Below are positions 51,444 through 60,195 of a DNA stretch of 64,000 bases, one piece after another. The DNA is from Epithemia pelagica. Its lineage: Eukaryota; Bacillariophyta; Bacillariophyceae; Surirellales; Surirellaceae. The first letter of the stretch is position 1, and every line of letters starts with the position of its first letter. Location: NCBI GenBank assembly GCA_946965045.2, contig OX337228.1:310001-374000 (forward strand), read 5' to 3'. The notes beneath the pieces are model-generated. The model did not search any database, had not been told where the DNA came from, and saw nothing but the letters and a program-made list of their open reading frames with translations. The translations under genes and the position numbers were made by a program.

Positions 51444-52949
51444 TTTGCGTGATTTCTTCTGGCGGGTTAGCGCCGGATTGTCGCGATTCGACTCGGGCTT
51501 GCGCTTTCCCGCAGGCTTGGCATCATCATCAGAACTATCGGACGAGGAGTCATTGCCGCTGGCTCGAGATGGATCGCGCAATGGTGGCAAGCTCATTGAA
51601 TTCTTCGCGAGAGCGGACAGGGCAGCGATGTTCCTCTGAAACTTCTTGGAAAAGAGCTTCATCTCTTTGGGCTTGCTGGAATCGCCCTTGCCCGTGCGAC
51701 TCTCCCGCATTTCCTTCAACTTCTTGCGCTGGGCGTGAGAAAGCTTCTGATATTCGTCTTTCTTATAATATCGGTCTTCTACGCCGACACTAGCTTTTCC
51801 CCCAGACTTAGTCTTACCAGAATTAGAATCAGTCTTGGTACTGATACTCGATACTTGAGACTGACTAGCCGATGGGCGCTGTGCTAAGAAATCCTTAAAC
51901 AAGGAGACGGCACGGGTGAAATCGGCTTGTAGGGAATCATCCGACATGATTCGCGTCTTCACCGCTTGAAATTGGTCGGTCTTGATTCCGTCCATCAGAT
52001 GCCGAACCTTAGAACGGTCATCGATACCAGGATGTACGCCCTGCTGGCGTAACCCTTCTAAGATCGCGTGCTGATTCACGTGAATCTTACAGTATTTCTC
52101 GAAGTTGAACCGCTTATGTTCACCGTTGTAACTCGTGTTCATAAGTTTCCGTTCAGCTTCGTTGGCCAAATTGTTCGCGTTGTTCGGCCCTAAGTAGTGG
52201 TCAAACAAGGCTTGATAAGCCGCTCGCCCGTCGCGATTTCGGCTCGCCTTGCGGATGTAGGTAGAACAATCCATCCGTTCACACATAGCGGACAAGCGGA
52301 TCCAAACCTTGGCCCGATCCTGCAAGTACTGACGGGTAAAGCCGTCGTTCGGTCCGTTTCCAACACGGTGACGAGCGCGTGCGATCATCTCAGCCTCGTC
52401 GGACTCAAATCCACCTTGCGGGTCAGCTCCGGGGAATTCGTCCGTCCGTATCACATACGCCAAAGGTATACCGGACGTGCCTCGGCACTCGGCGAAATAC
52501 TCCTTAATCAACTCGATGTTCCGCGGCCAATCACGATTGTCGAGCTCGGGTGCTTCCGGATCATCGTGCATGGTCTCATATTCTTTGAGGTCTCGCATAG
52601 GGCGAATGTTCGCCATCGTCAAATCGTTCGGTGTGGTGGCCCGATCGATGCGGATACGGTGGCGGACAAAATAACATGCCAACTTGAGATTCGTCTCGGC
52701 TAGGATAGAAACTTCAAAGCCTGGATTAGGGACAGGCGGCGGAGCTGCCACTCCTGCCGCAGCGGCGGGAGGAGCTTGGACACCACCAGGGCGACGGACG
52801 GCCTTGCAGAGGTTGGTGACGCCGTCGTCGTCCAAGTCGCGGAGATCTTCGATCGAGGAGAGTCCTTGGCGGTCCACAAGGTATTGGGATGCCGGGTTGG
52901 AAAACTGGAGGCGGATGAACGCCTGACGCATTGCAGCTGGAGCGGCCAT
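51441..52949 (-). CDS. gag: Gag of Copia element B
   Basis: 502 aa from MAAPAAMRQAFIRL (ATG 52949); the frame is open seven codons further, with another ATG at 52970. The central part is helical and capsid-like (NNLANEAERKLMNTSYNGE, VNQHAILEGLRQQGVHPG, VRHLMDGIKTDQFQAVKTR), as in UBN2-type Copia Gag. The C-terminus is basic and Ser/Asp-rich (KKDEYQKLSHAQRKKLKEM, RQKKSRK) without a CCHC knuckle, so RNA binding probably relies on basic residues. It ends in UGA in the same frame as pol. Confidence 0.85.
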   Translation of the reverse strand: MAAPAAMRQAFIRLQFSNPASQYLVDRQGLSSIEDLRDLDDDGVTNLCKAVRRPGGVQAPPAAAAGVAAPPPVPNPGFEVSILAETNLKLACYFVRHRIRIDRATTPNDLTMANIRPMRDLKEYETMHDDPEAPELDNRDWPRNIELIKEYFAECRGTSGIPLAYVIRTDEFPGADPQGGFESDEAEMIARARHRVGNGPNDGFTRQYLQDRAKVWIRLSAMCERMDCSTYIRKASRNRDGRAAYQALFDHYLGPNNANNLANEAERKLMNTSYNGEHKRFNFEKYCKIHVNQHAILEGLRQQGVHPGIDDRSKVRHLMDGIKTDQFQAVKTRIMSDDSLQADFTRAVSLFKDFLAQRPSASQSQVSSISTKTDSNSGKTKSGGKASVGVEDRYYKKDEYQKLSHAQRKKLKEMRESRTGKGDSSKPKEMKLFSKKFQRNIAALSALAKNSMSLPPLRDPSRASGNDSSSDSSDDDAKPAGKRKPESNRDNPALTRQKKSRK

Positions 52950-53815
52950 GGTAATCAAAACGACAATCAACTCTTAACTTCTTGAAACACTTCCTCAAAA
53001 ATGAGGTTTCCAAGACGAGTTTTGTCATGATTTTAATCCATTACCTACGTAGAACCACTACTGGCTTGCACACAATCCTTGATTGTTGCTCAAAATCGGT
53101 CGTGCCAGACCCAACCCACATGATCTTTGGCCCTAATTGGCTAGATCCACATAGGGGCCCGGAAAAGTCTTTTCGTCGGTTCCACAAGACACCCGAACCA
53201 CGTCTAGGTATATTTTTTTCTGCAGTGGAAGGCCTCACATGGAGCTAAGCTCATGTGCTCTCGGCCAGAGGGATAACAAACCGCAAAATGTGAGACAAGT
53301 CCCAAACGGTTGCGATGCGACACTGTACTTATTCCAAAATTCAGCACTGTGCAACAATGAGTACCCCCCCTCCGTTGAGAAGGCTGTTTCGGACACATGC
53401 CCCCATTTCATCCACATGAAGACTGGTCCCAGGAATATTCTCCGGACCATTTCCCAGGGTAAAATGCGAATCACACATATAACTGGTTTTGGGATGCGTT
53501 CTGATTTCGAATTCCGCAACCATGGCGGATCTGGTTCACTGGGATGGATCCAGTAGGGAAGACCGTCGCCTTTCCCCCAATCTGCGCACCTTTTCGCAGA
53601 CAACGGTAGCGCCAAACAATAGTAACGTACCATTATCATTGTGCCTGCACGAGCCCATTCACAGGTGCAATAGGTCAACCAATGATCCCCGACAGTTGGG
53701 TTATTTCTGTCGGTTTGCCTTATAGGCTTGGGGCGTTACGCCAACGGTCGCAGCCATCTGTCCAGGCATTGGACCGTCTACTTCCATGTTATCGATCAGT
53801 TTGGGTCTGATAAAC
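52950..53815 (-). other. Leader of element B
   Basis: 866 bp between 5' LTR and gag, unusually long. It contains a 147-codon sense-strand open frame (53678-53235, MTYCTCEWARAGTM...), with no recognised domain. It may be an upstream frame in the genomic RNA or chance. Confidence 0.4.
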
Positions 53816-53968
53816 TAAGAAAACCCGTCCGTTGGACACACGGAGCACCGTCATGGGTGCACGGGTACAAAAGTCATTCCAAACAAAGAAGTGAACTAAA
53901 ATATAGGTTACAGAGTCACTACTCCCTATCTTCTCGATTTTCATACGTACGACAGGCATACTTTCTTA
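53816..53968 (-). repeat. 5' LTR of element B
   Basis: 153 bp; see 47085-47237. Bounded outside by CTCC (53969-53972) and inside by the primer-site-like sequence. Confidence 0.82.
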
Positions 53969-54092
53969 CTCCCACGATTGCAGCTGCTTCGGCTCCTAGC
54001 GGTGCTGGTCCTCCGCCTCCGCCTCCGCCTACTGGTGGTGCTCCATCACCACCGCCACCTCCTGGTGCAGGAGCGCCGTCTCCGCCGTCCAT
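53969..54092 (-). CDS. gag: Gag of element A, N-terminal part
   Basis: Starts at ATG 54092 (MDGGDGAPAPGGGGGDGAPP) and runs to the element B target duplication, where it stops being gag. The Gly/Pro/Ala composition is the same as the start of the main part at 47084, and the frames join. About 41 codons. Confidence 0.75.
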
Positions 54093-54154
54093 TCTTGCTT
54101 GCCTGCGAGTCCGTATCTTGTAATACTCTTGTAGTTCCCTTCAAATCCTGGTTT

Positions 54155-54173
54155 CGTTAGCGCAGAGGAAGCG
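54155..54173 (-). other. Putative primer-binding site of element A
   Basis: Directly inside the 5' LTR the plus strand reads GCGCAGAGGAAGCG, matching the D-arm region of eukaryotic initiator tRNA-Met (GCGCAGCGGAAGCG) at all but one base and continuing into the LTR TG. This suggests priming by an internal fragment of tRNA-iMet, as in Drosophila copia, though ending at a different tRNA position. Confidence 0.4.
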
Positions 54174-54384
54174 TGTTGAAATCCAACTGTCGTCCCCGTA
54201 TAGTTGGATGGGCTAAAAGAGATGAAATTAAAAGGGGAAAAGAGTATTATAACGTTACGTTGACGGTGTCCCTAGACGATGTGTTGGTGAGTGATTGGTA
54301 GGGTACGTCAGGCGGAAAGTGCCCTTGATGACGTGTGCGTCCGGGGGATGTCCCCGAAGCACCGGGTGACCCAATATCTTCACA
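54174..54384 (-). repeat. 5' LTR of element A
   Basis: 211 bp, identical by eye to 41059-41269. Followed by the AGAACG target duplication and then Kelch gene K7 sequence. Confidence 0.9.
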
Positions 54385-54459
54385 AGAACGGGCCCAACCT
54401 CCTGATACAACCACGCATGATCCAACTCGAGCCACAGCATGCCCCCAACGAGACTCACT
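54385..54459 (-). pseudogene. Kelch gene K7, middle part
   Basis: 75 bp between element A and the Harbinger transposon. It encodes SESRWGHAVARVGSC, then VVVSGGWARS, the standard fifth-blade sequence of this Kelch family. It joins in frame to 41058 on one side (through AGAACG) and to 57607 on the other (through ACT). Confidence 0.85.
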
Positions 54460-54771
54460 GGGCCTCTACTGTAAGTCATAAACTTAAAAAACCATAAATC
54501 TTACATTTATGTCTGGAAGATACGCTATAAGTATAAGATGGCGAGTGGTACTGTAATTCGTAAAACCTAACCAGTGTGATTTGCTCGACAATCCAACGCA
54601 CGTTATATGATATTCGCAACTATATATGTACATTGGCCCGTCCCGCCATTTCCCCCCAATGAGACTCCCTCCACCTCGACATTTGCATTTCCACTTCGAG
54701 ACGCCTTTCGTATTCCTCCTTCCGTCTGTCTAACCTATAGTCAATAGTCATACCTGCACCTTCGTTGCACC

Positions 54772-55950
54772 ATGGATGAAAATGACACAGCGCTGATCCT
54801 TCTTCTCCTACAGGAGAAGAAGAAAAAGCGCCTTCGTCGTCTTATCGAACGACAGCGTCTTCGCAATCGTTCGGGAGGGATTAGTCGTGCAGCTCTGCTT
54901 CATCCAAAGTACTCTTCGTTCATGAAGCTGTATAATAGCGGCAACGACCCCTCGTTAATAGCTTTGTGTGGGTTTGATCATGCGTCGTTCAATAGTTTGC
55001 TAGAAATATTTACTCCATTGTTTCTCCAGTGGAGTCCCTATCCACAGAAGGCTAATGGCAAATTCCACATGAGACGCGTCCGACAGACTGGGAGGACAGG
55101 ACGCAAACGACAAGTTACTGCAACGATATGTCTAGGATTAGTCCTCGCGTGGACGCGTACTCGGGGTTCAACAGTGCCCTTACAGATCATCTTTGGGCTA
55201 ACTGCTAACCCAGTTTCCGTTTGGTTGCGCTTCGGACGTCGTCTTCTCGTGAAGATTCTGCAGGACCACCCAGATGCAGAGATCAGACTACCTACGAAAG
55301 CTGAAGTTGCGAGCTTCAAGGAGGTAATAAGCGCTAAGTATCCGGTCCTCAAGAATGTGTGGGGAGCGATGGATGGACTGAAAGTCCTCATCGAAGCCAA
55401 CCCCGATGTCGAGAATATTTTTTATAATGGGTGGAAATGCGATCATTATATTTCTAACCTTTTCGTTTTTTCTCCCGACGGAAAGATCCGGGCGTGTTAC
55501 ATCAACGCGCCCGGATCATGGCACGATTCCACCCTTGCCCACTATTCGAAGACATACGAGAAGTTGGACTTGATACATAACCGAGAACAACGACGTGGTG
55601 GCGGACGGGTTGTGGTTGACTCTGCATTTGGGTCGGAGTCTCGTCCGAGCCTTTTGAAGTCTCACCAGAACAATCTGGACAGGCAAGGTCGAGTCAGAAA
55701 CACAAGGGAGATGCACAAGGCCGCCACTTCGGTCAGGCAACTGTCAGAGTGGGGGATGAGAGGCTTGCAAGCCTCCTTCCCTCGCTTAAAGGATCGAATC
55801 AAGTACGAAGAGTTTGGGGAAAGGAAAATTTTCATCTCGCTAATAGTCCTTTTATACAACTACAGGGCTTCGTGTGTGGGCTTCAACCAGATTCGAACTA
55901 CTTTTTATCCGTCTCTATTTCTTACGAGCCAACATGGGTATCAATTGTAG
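54772..55950 (+). CDS. PIF/Harbinger transposase (DDE_Tnp_4)
   Basis: 392 aa from ATG 54772. N-terminal basic region (KKKKRLRRLIERQRLRN) and helix-turn-helix-like segment, then the DDE nuclease: VWGAMDGLKVLIE (first D), INAPGSWHDSTLAHY (second D), VVDSAFG, and LSEWGMRGLQASFPRLK (the E). The motifs are in the order and spacing of HARBI1-like transposases. The enzyme cuts and rejoins TIR ends, giving 3-bp target duplications, and normally needs the Myb-like partner for nuclear import and DNA binding. All catalytic positions are present; the frame is complete. Confidence 0.9.
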   Translation: MDENDTALILLLLQEKKKKRLRRLIERQRLRNRSGGISRAALLHPKYSSFMKLYNSGNDPSLIALCGFDHASFNSLLEIFTPLFLQWSPYPQKANGKFHMRRVRQTGRTGRKRQVTATICLGLVLAWTRTRGSTVPLQIIFGLTANPVSVWLRFGRRLLVKILQDHPDAEIRLPTKAEVASFKEVISAKYPVLKNVWGAMDGLKVLIEANPDVENIFYNGWKCDHYISNLFVFSPDGKIRACYINAPGSWHDSTLAHYSKTYEKLDLIHNREQRRGGGRVVVDSAFGSESRPSLLKSHQNNLDRQGRVRNTREMHKAATSVRQLSEWGMRGLQASFPRLKDRIKYEEFGERKIFISLIVLLYNYRASCVGFNQIRTTFYPSLFLTSQHGYQL

Positions 55951-55969
55951 TACTACTATAATCATTAAT

Positions 55970-57274
55970 CTAATCTTCATGTTCTTCCATGTTCTTGTCG
56001 TTGTATGTATCGTCGCTCGTAGTCGTAGTGTGGTCTTCGTGGGTTGCTGGTTTTGCCGTACTGTTTTGTGGTTGGACCAGTTCGTGTTGGAGCTGCTGTG
56101 GTTGGAACTGTTGTTGTTGGAACTGTTGTCCCCTGGGCGCCAGCAGCATCAGCATGTTGGTCTGCTGCTGCATCATCATCTGAAACATTGATTGTTGCAT
56201 CGCCAATGCCTGCTGTGCACGTGCGTCCTCTCTTTCTCGTCGCTCGTCTTCTTTCTCTCGACGAAAGGCCCTTTCCTTTTCGTCGGCTTCTTGGCGTTGT
56301 TGTTGTGATACCATCATGTATTTCATAATGGCATCAGTTCCGTCTTCCTTCTCCGTTGCATGTTTGCGACGCTTCTTCGTAGCCGAGCGAAGTGGCTTCG
56401 ACAGACTTGTTCTCGGTGTCTCGAGTTTGTCTTGTTTGTCTTGTTTTTCTCCATGGTTGTCTTCTTCCTCTTCATCATCATCTTCTCCATAGTCAGTATC
56501 TCCGTCTTGTAGGCTCTCGTCTGTAGACAAGGAGTCGAACCCCAAGTCTCTCTTGCCTGGCCTTTCTCCCACGTCGCAGCGTTGTTGTATTTCGATTAAA
56601 ATACGCTTCGCTGCCTTGACTTCCTTTGGACAGTCAGGGTCTCCTGTGGGGATCTTCCTCCCATGAAGCGCTCCAAAACGGCGCTTCAGTGATTCCCGGT
56701 CTCTCATGCGGTCAGGGTCGTTGAAGTGTTCGTTGTATGCTTCGGTGACCCTGTCCCAATCGTGTTGCCCAGCAGGTTCGACCGCCGAAATGATGTCCAG
56801 AAGGTACCAAGTCTCGTCCTCTGTGAAGTTTCTCCCTCGAACTCGACCTGGTCCTCCATTCCCCTTTGTTGTTTTGGGTGCTTTTCCTTTGTTTCCTTTG
56901 GTTGTTGTGTTAGACGTTGTTGTTGTTGTTTTATTGGAGGCTTTAGGAGGAAGGGTGGGCGACGTCTTGTTTTTCTTTTTCGGTGGTGCTTTCTTCTGTT
57001 GCTTCTGTTCTTCCTTGAGTCGCTGGAGGCGGAGTCGAGGTGACTCACGCCGTACAGGTGGAACGCTTGTAGTTGCTTTGGAGGAGGGAGGGATGTTGGA
57101 CTTCGTTACATTCAATTGAATGGACAAGTCCTGGGGTCCCTGAGTGATGGCTTGAGGTGGCGTTGGGACCTGGGTTGGCTCATCTTCCTCTGAGCTGGAG
57201 TCATCGTTTCGGGCCAACCTGGCCTCAATTTCAGCAAAGGCTTTCTCCATCTCATTTCCGAGATTGTTGGCCAT
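55970..57274 (-). CDS. Myb/SANT-like protein of the Harbinger element
   Basis: 434 aa from ATG 57274. An acidic and basic low-complexity N-terminal third precedes the trihelix-like domain near residues 145-235 (RGRNFTEDETWYLLDIISAV, HDWDRVTEAYNEHF, ESLKRRFGALHGRKIPTG). A Glu/Arg/Gln-rich coiled coil follows (QRQEADEKERAFRREKEDER). It lies tail-to-tail with the transposase, 19 bp apart. In this superfamily the second protein binds the transposase and TIR DNA. Confidence 0.85.
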   Translation of the reverse strand: MANNLGNEMEKAFAEIEARLARNDDSSSEEDEPTQVPTPPQAITQGPQDLSIQLNVTKSNIPPSSKATTSVPPVRRESPRLRLQRLKEEQKQQKKAPPKKKNKTSPTLPPKASNKTTTTTSNTTTKGNKGKAPKTTKGNGGPGRVRGRNFTEDETWYLLDIISAVEPAGQHDWDRVTEAYNEHFNDPDRMRDRESLKRRFGALHGRKIPTGDPDCPKEVKAAKRILIEIQQRCDVGERPGKRDLGFDSLSTDESLQDGDTDYGEDDDEEEEDNHGEKQDKQDKLETPRTSLSKPLRSATKKRRKHATEKEDGTDAIMKYMMVSQQQRQEADEKERAFRREKEDERREREDARAQQALAMQQSMFQMMMQQQTNMLMLLAPRGQQFQQQQFQPQQLQHELVQPQNSTAKPATHEDHTTTTSDDTYNDKNMEEHED

Positions 57275-57606
57275 GGTCAGGACGCGGGTGAAAGGACAAG
57301 AAGAGAGAGGAAGAGAGAGGGCGCAGGTGAAAGGCCAAGGAGAGAGAAGACGAGGAGCGGTAGAGGTAGAGAACGAGAGGAGCTTTTTCCTTCCTCTATG
57401 GGGGGTGATATATCATATACATGTATGGACATATATATATATACGGACTGAGAATAGGTTTATGTCGAGAGTTCATGAGCCGGGGCCTACCCTCGGACAA
57501 ATTTCGTCTTAAATTGATGTGTAATTCTCAACCGACAGGTTATGGGCCCAAGTTTAGGGGCGGTTTTATTCTAGGATTTGGGGGTTATGACTTACAGTAG
57601 AGTTCC

Positions 57607-58425
57607 ACTCAAAGCCAAGTCCTCATGTATCTTCCATTCCAAAGAAGGCTGGGACACCGATGTTGCGTTGTTTCTTATCTCTAAACGACGTGAAGCACTC
57701 AATTTCAAGTACTCGGCTGATTTCAAGCCTTCTTCTTCTAAGTCGCCAGATAGACCACCACCAACATAAATGCAAGAACCAATCACCGTCATTCCGAAAA
57801 ATTGACGAGGCACATTCAGGGGTGGTCCAAAACAGACAGTTGGTTGATTATTTTGGTGACTGTCAATTATCTCCACCGATCTCAACGTTGCTTGAAGAGC
57901 CGTTCCACGTCCACCAACCACAACAATGTACCTGTTGTGAATCGCGGCAGCGGAACAAGTGACTCTTTCATGTGACAATCGGCAAGTCAGTGTCTTCCAT
58001 TGGTTCTCCTTATTAAGTTTCTTGAGTGAGAGCAGGTCAATGATATCAATCCGTTCAATGGTATTCTGGTAGACATGGCGGTCATTTCGTCCACCAATGG
58101 CGTACACGCTGCCGTTGCAGACTACCGCAGCATGGAAGGATCTCGTTTCATTCATAGCTGGCCCTTCGATCCACTTTCTGCAGTTAGATTGCTGAGCAGC
58201 ATTCAGAAGGAACACTGAATTGGTTGCGGACTCTTCATCTTTTTTCCCTCCCAATACCCCCACAATTTGTTCGTTGATATTGTGTGGAGGATGCACGACA
58301 ACAGAGGCGTGCCCACACCGCTCAAAGAGAGGCAAATCTTGGTCATTTCTGGTCCACGATGCTGGTTCTTCTGGGTCATTGTCCAACACAAGGCCAGACA
58401 AGCACTCTCGGTCTTTCACATCCAT
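57607..58425 (-). pseudogene. Kelch gene K7, 5' part
   Basis: From ATG 58425 (MDVKDRECLSGLVLDND) the Kelch frame is open for 273 codons through GVLGG, YAIGG, YIVVVGG and CIYVGGG to HEDLALS, where the Harbinger transposon starts. No stop or frameshift is seen, so the gene may have been intact before the insertions. If transcribed it would add only a few transposon-encoded residues before a stop. Confidence 0.85.
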
Positions 58426-59711
58426 TCTGTAGTCCAACTTGTAGTCAAGAATGGTGTTTTTGTGGTGGCTCGACCGACAGCTTCCCTCCAAAGTCCGACT
58501 GTGGACGGGTCTCCACGTTCAACGATCCACGCGCTTGTCTGCACGTTGCTACTTGAGTGGTTCCTGTCAATCATTGTCGAACATGCTGACAGGCCGTGTA
58601 CAAACGCGGTTGGTCGTTTCCTTGGCAGGATGATCGATCGATCGATGCGTGGTGCTCTGTTGCTTCTCTGTGGAATGTGTCTCAAGGTTCTACATCTCCA
58701 GATCCAGCTGACTCCACATTCCACACAGACAGTCGGACCTCATCAGCATCTCCACGTTTCTCGCTTTCCCCTCGCACCTTTTGTTGCTGCAAATGTGGCG
58801 ATGGTGTGGCGTTTTGTTTGCGTCGACGGGCGCGAACGACATAAGAAAAAACTTGCAGCGCTCTCTCATCCCTGGCCGAGCAAAAAGCATCATCAGCCAA
58901 AGACTCTGCAATCAGGCAGTGTCTGTCATTTGGAAGAATCCCTTGCAGAATGGGCAATGGGCTTGTGCTTTTCGTAAGATCGGGTTTCCTGGAGGGTTGT
59001 CACGTTCGAGAAGGCGTTGCAGGCTGTATTGATGGATCCATAAAGAGAGTTTGAAGCCTTGAGTTCAGGGTTGTGCTTGGCAACTTCATTCATGAAACGA
59101 GTCAAGGCAACAAGGATTCCACGAGAGAAACAAGAGACCAGGTGTGCCGGTGATTGCAACAGATCACGTACGACCACCTGCCGATGGAAGAGTGGCTCAA
59201 TTTGGTCAAGTTGTATGAGATAATACCCACGAGCATTACTGGAATGCCTTGACTGGCCGTCCGATTTGCCTCTACACCAGTCAAACACACAACCACAACT
59301 AACTGCTACCACCAATCCTCCTTCTCATGGCGGGAAACCGTCACCACCACCACCAATGTCGGCAGCACCACCAGACCAATCCCTTGTGTCGTCCCATATA
59401 GAACAAACACCTCCTCCGCTTTCATCTCGTCTTCCAGTCGAGTACCAACAACTTCATGAACTTCCACTCGAATCTACTACCTAGTACAACGACACATGAA
59501 GCGAGGAGAGCCAGTGCGGTGTGTACGTTTTGTATAGTATCTGACGCATAAGCAAGAGATCCAGACAATGCCAGCCGAGGTCATGGCCACATCATTCTGG
59601 AGACAACATTGGATTAAAAAGGAACAACAACAAAGCATGACACAAAACTGGACAACGATTCACATTCTCCATCCTCCGTTCCTGTTGGGGCGACGAGACA
59701 CTCCTTCACAC
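58426..59711. other. Kelch 5' flank and mixed duplicated spacer
   Basis: 58426-58860 is the conserved Kelch 5' flank of K7. About 59030-59320 is related, in opposite orientation, to 22010-22290. About 59590-59700 resembles the region next to the LRR relics (AGCATGACACAAAACTGG, CGATTCACAT). A minus-strand frame at 58926-59315 has no recognised domain. No gene is called. Confidence 0.4.
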
Positions 59712-59920
59712 AGTGTGGTGGCTGATTTCTCACACAGTGCCACCATTACGAGCACGGCCAGGCATATGATGCACATGCCTGGATTCCCATGCAGCTGACA
59801 TTCTCCTCACCCCTCACCGAATCGTCGCCCGTACCATGACCATCATCCTTGTCCACGGCGATTGACGCACCGCGGCTGGTACAATCAGCCGCCGACCGAG
59901 CTGCCTTGTTGTTGTAATCC
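59712..59920 (+). pseudogene. Glycosyltransferase-like gene relic
   Basis: The plus strand reads ISHSATITS, then DAHAWIP, and further on, in other frames, DAPRLVQSAADRAALL. This is collinear with the anchor-stem region of the family (ISHSTTIASTTSHSLEYDAQ, VDAPLLVQSAADRAALL). It has frame changes and no start or lumenal domain. The following 59921-60195 is Kelch K8 3' flank. Confidence 0.65.
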
Positions 59921-60195
59921 TAAAGCGATGACATCAAGAAAAGCAACTATATTACTGCAGGCTGCTGCTGCCGACACCAAAACAATCTCTTTCTTCTTCT
60001 TCTCTTGGAGAACAATCCTGCCTCTTTTACCGTGTTAGTCATGAATTGTAGATTCATGGACACCACAAAAACCTAAGGAACAAGTCACCACGTCATGGGG
60101 TCCATAATTGCCATAACACAGTTAGTAACTCGATGTACCTATGATACAATAACGTAAGTTTTCCATTGACATAAATACCAGTCGATCCAGTCAGT

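Larger units (their letters stand above)
47085..53968 (-). mobile_element. Copia LTR retrotransposon B, nested in element A gag
   Basis: 153-bp direct repeats (47085-47237 and 53816-53968) differ at one position. They bound an internal region with gag and pol on the minus strand. CTCC duplicates flank the element (47081-47084, 53969-53972). In element orientation the LTR starts TAAGAAAG and ends TTTTCTTA, an inverted 7-mer in place of TG...CA. The sequence before the 3' LTR is a polypurine tract (TTTGAGGGGAC). Sequence after the 5' LTR (GTTTATCAGACCC) resembles an initiator-Met tRNA 3'-end primer site (TATCAGA). Full length 6.9 kb. Confidence 0.88.
41059..54384 (-). mobile_element. Copia LTR retrotransposon A (outer), containing element B
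   Basis: Two 211-bp LTRs (41059-41269 and 54174-54384) appear identical. In element orientation they start TGTGAAGATATTGG and end GGATTTCAACA. AGAACG duplicates flank the element (41053-41058, 54385-54390), a 6-bp repeat if TG...CA ends are imposed. Order on the minus strand is LTR, leader, gag, pol, polypurine tract (GAGAGGGAG), LTR. Integrase precedes RT/RNase H, which defines Ty1/Copia. Without nested element B it is about 6.4 kb. Identical LTRs imply recent insertion. It sits inside Kelch gene K7. Confidence 0.92.
54460..57606 (+). mobile_element. PIF/Harbinger DNA transposon, two-gene, apparently complete
   Basis: Ends GGGCCTCTACTGTAAGTCAT and, reverse-complemented from the right, GGAACTCTACTGTAAGTCAT: 22-bp TIRs with two mismatches. 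ACT flanks both sides (54457-54459, 57607-57609); CACT is an alternative 4-bp reading. It carries the two genes typical of the superfamily, transposase and a Myb/SANT-like protein, convergently. The length of 3147 bp is normal. It interrupts Kelch gene K7 in the fifth blade. Confidence 0.9.

Noticed and set aside
47085-53968. The 153-bp repeats as a duplicated spliceosomal intron of gag A
   Set aside because: They are bounded by a polypurine tract on one side and a primer-site-like sequence on the other, and flanked by CTCC duplicates, so LTR is the better reading. The splice-like ends are kept as a separate finding.
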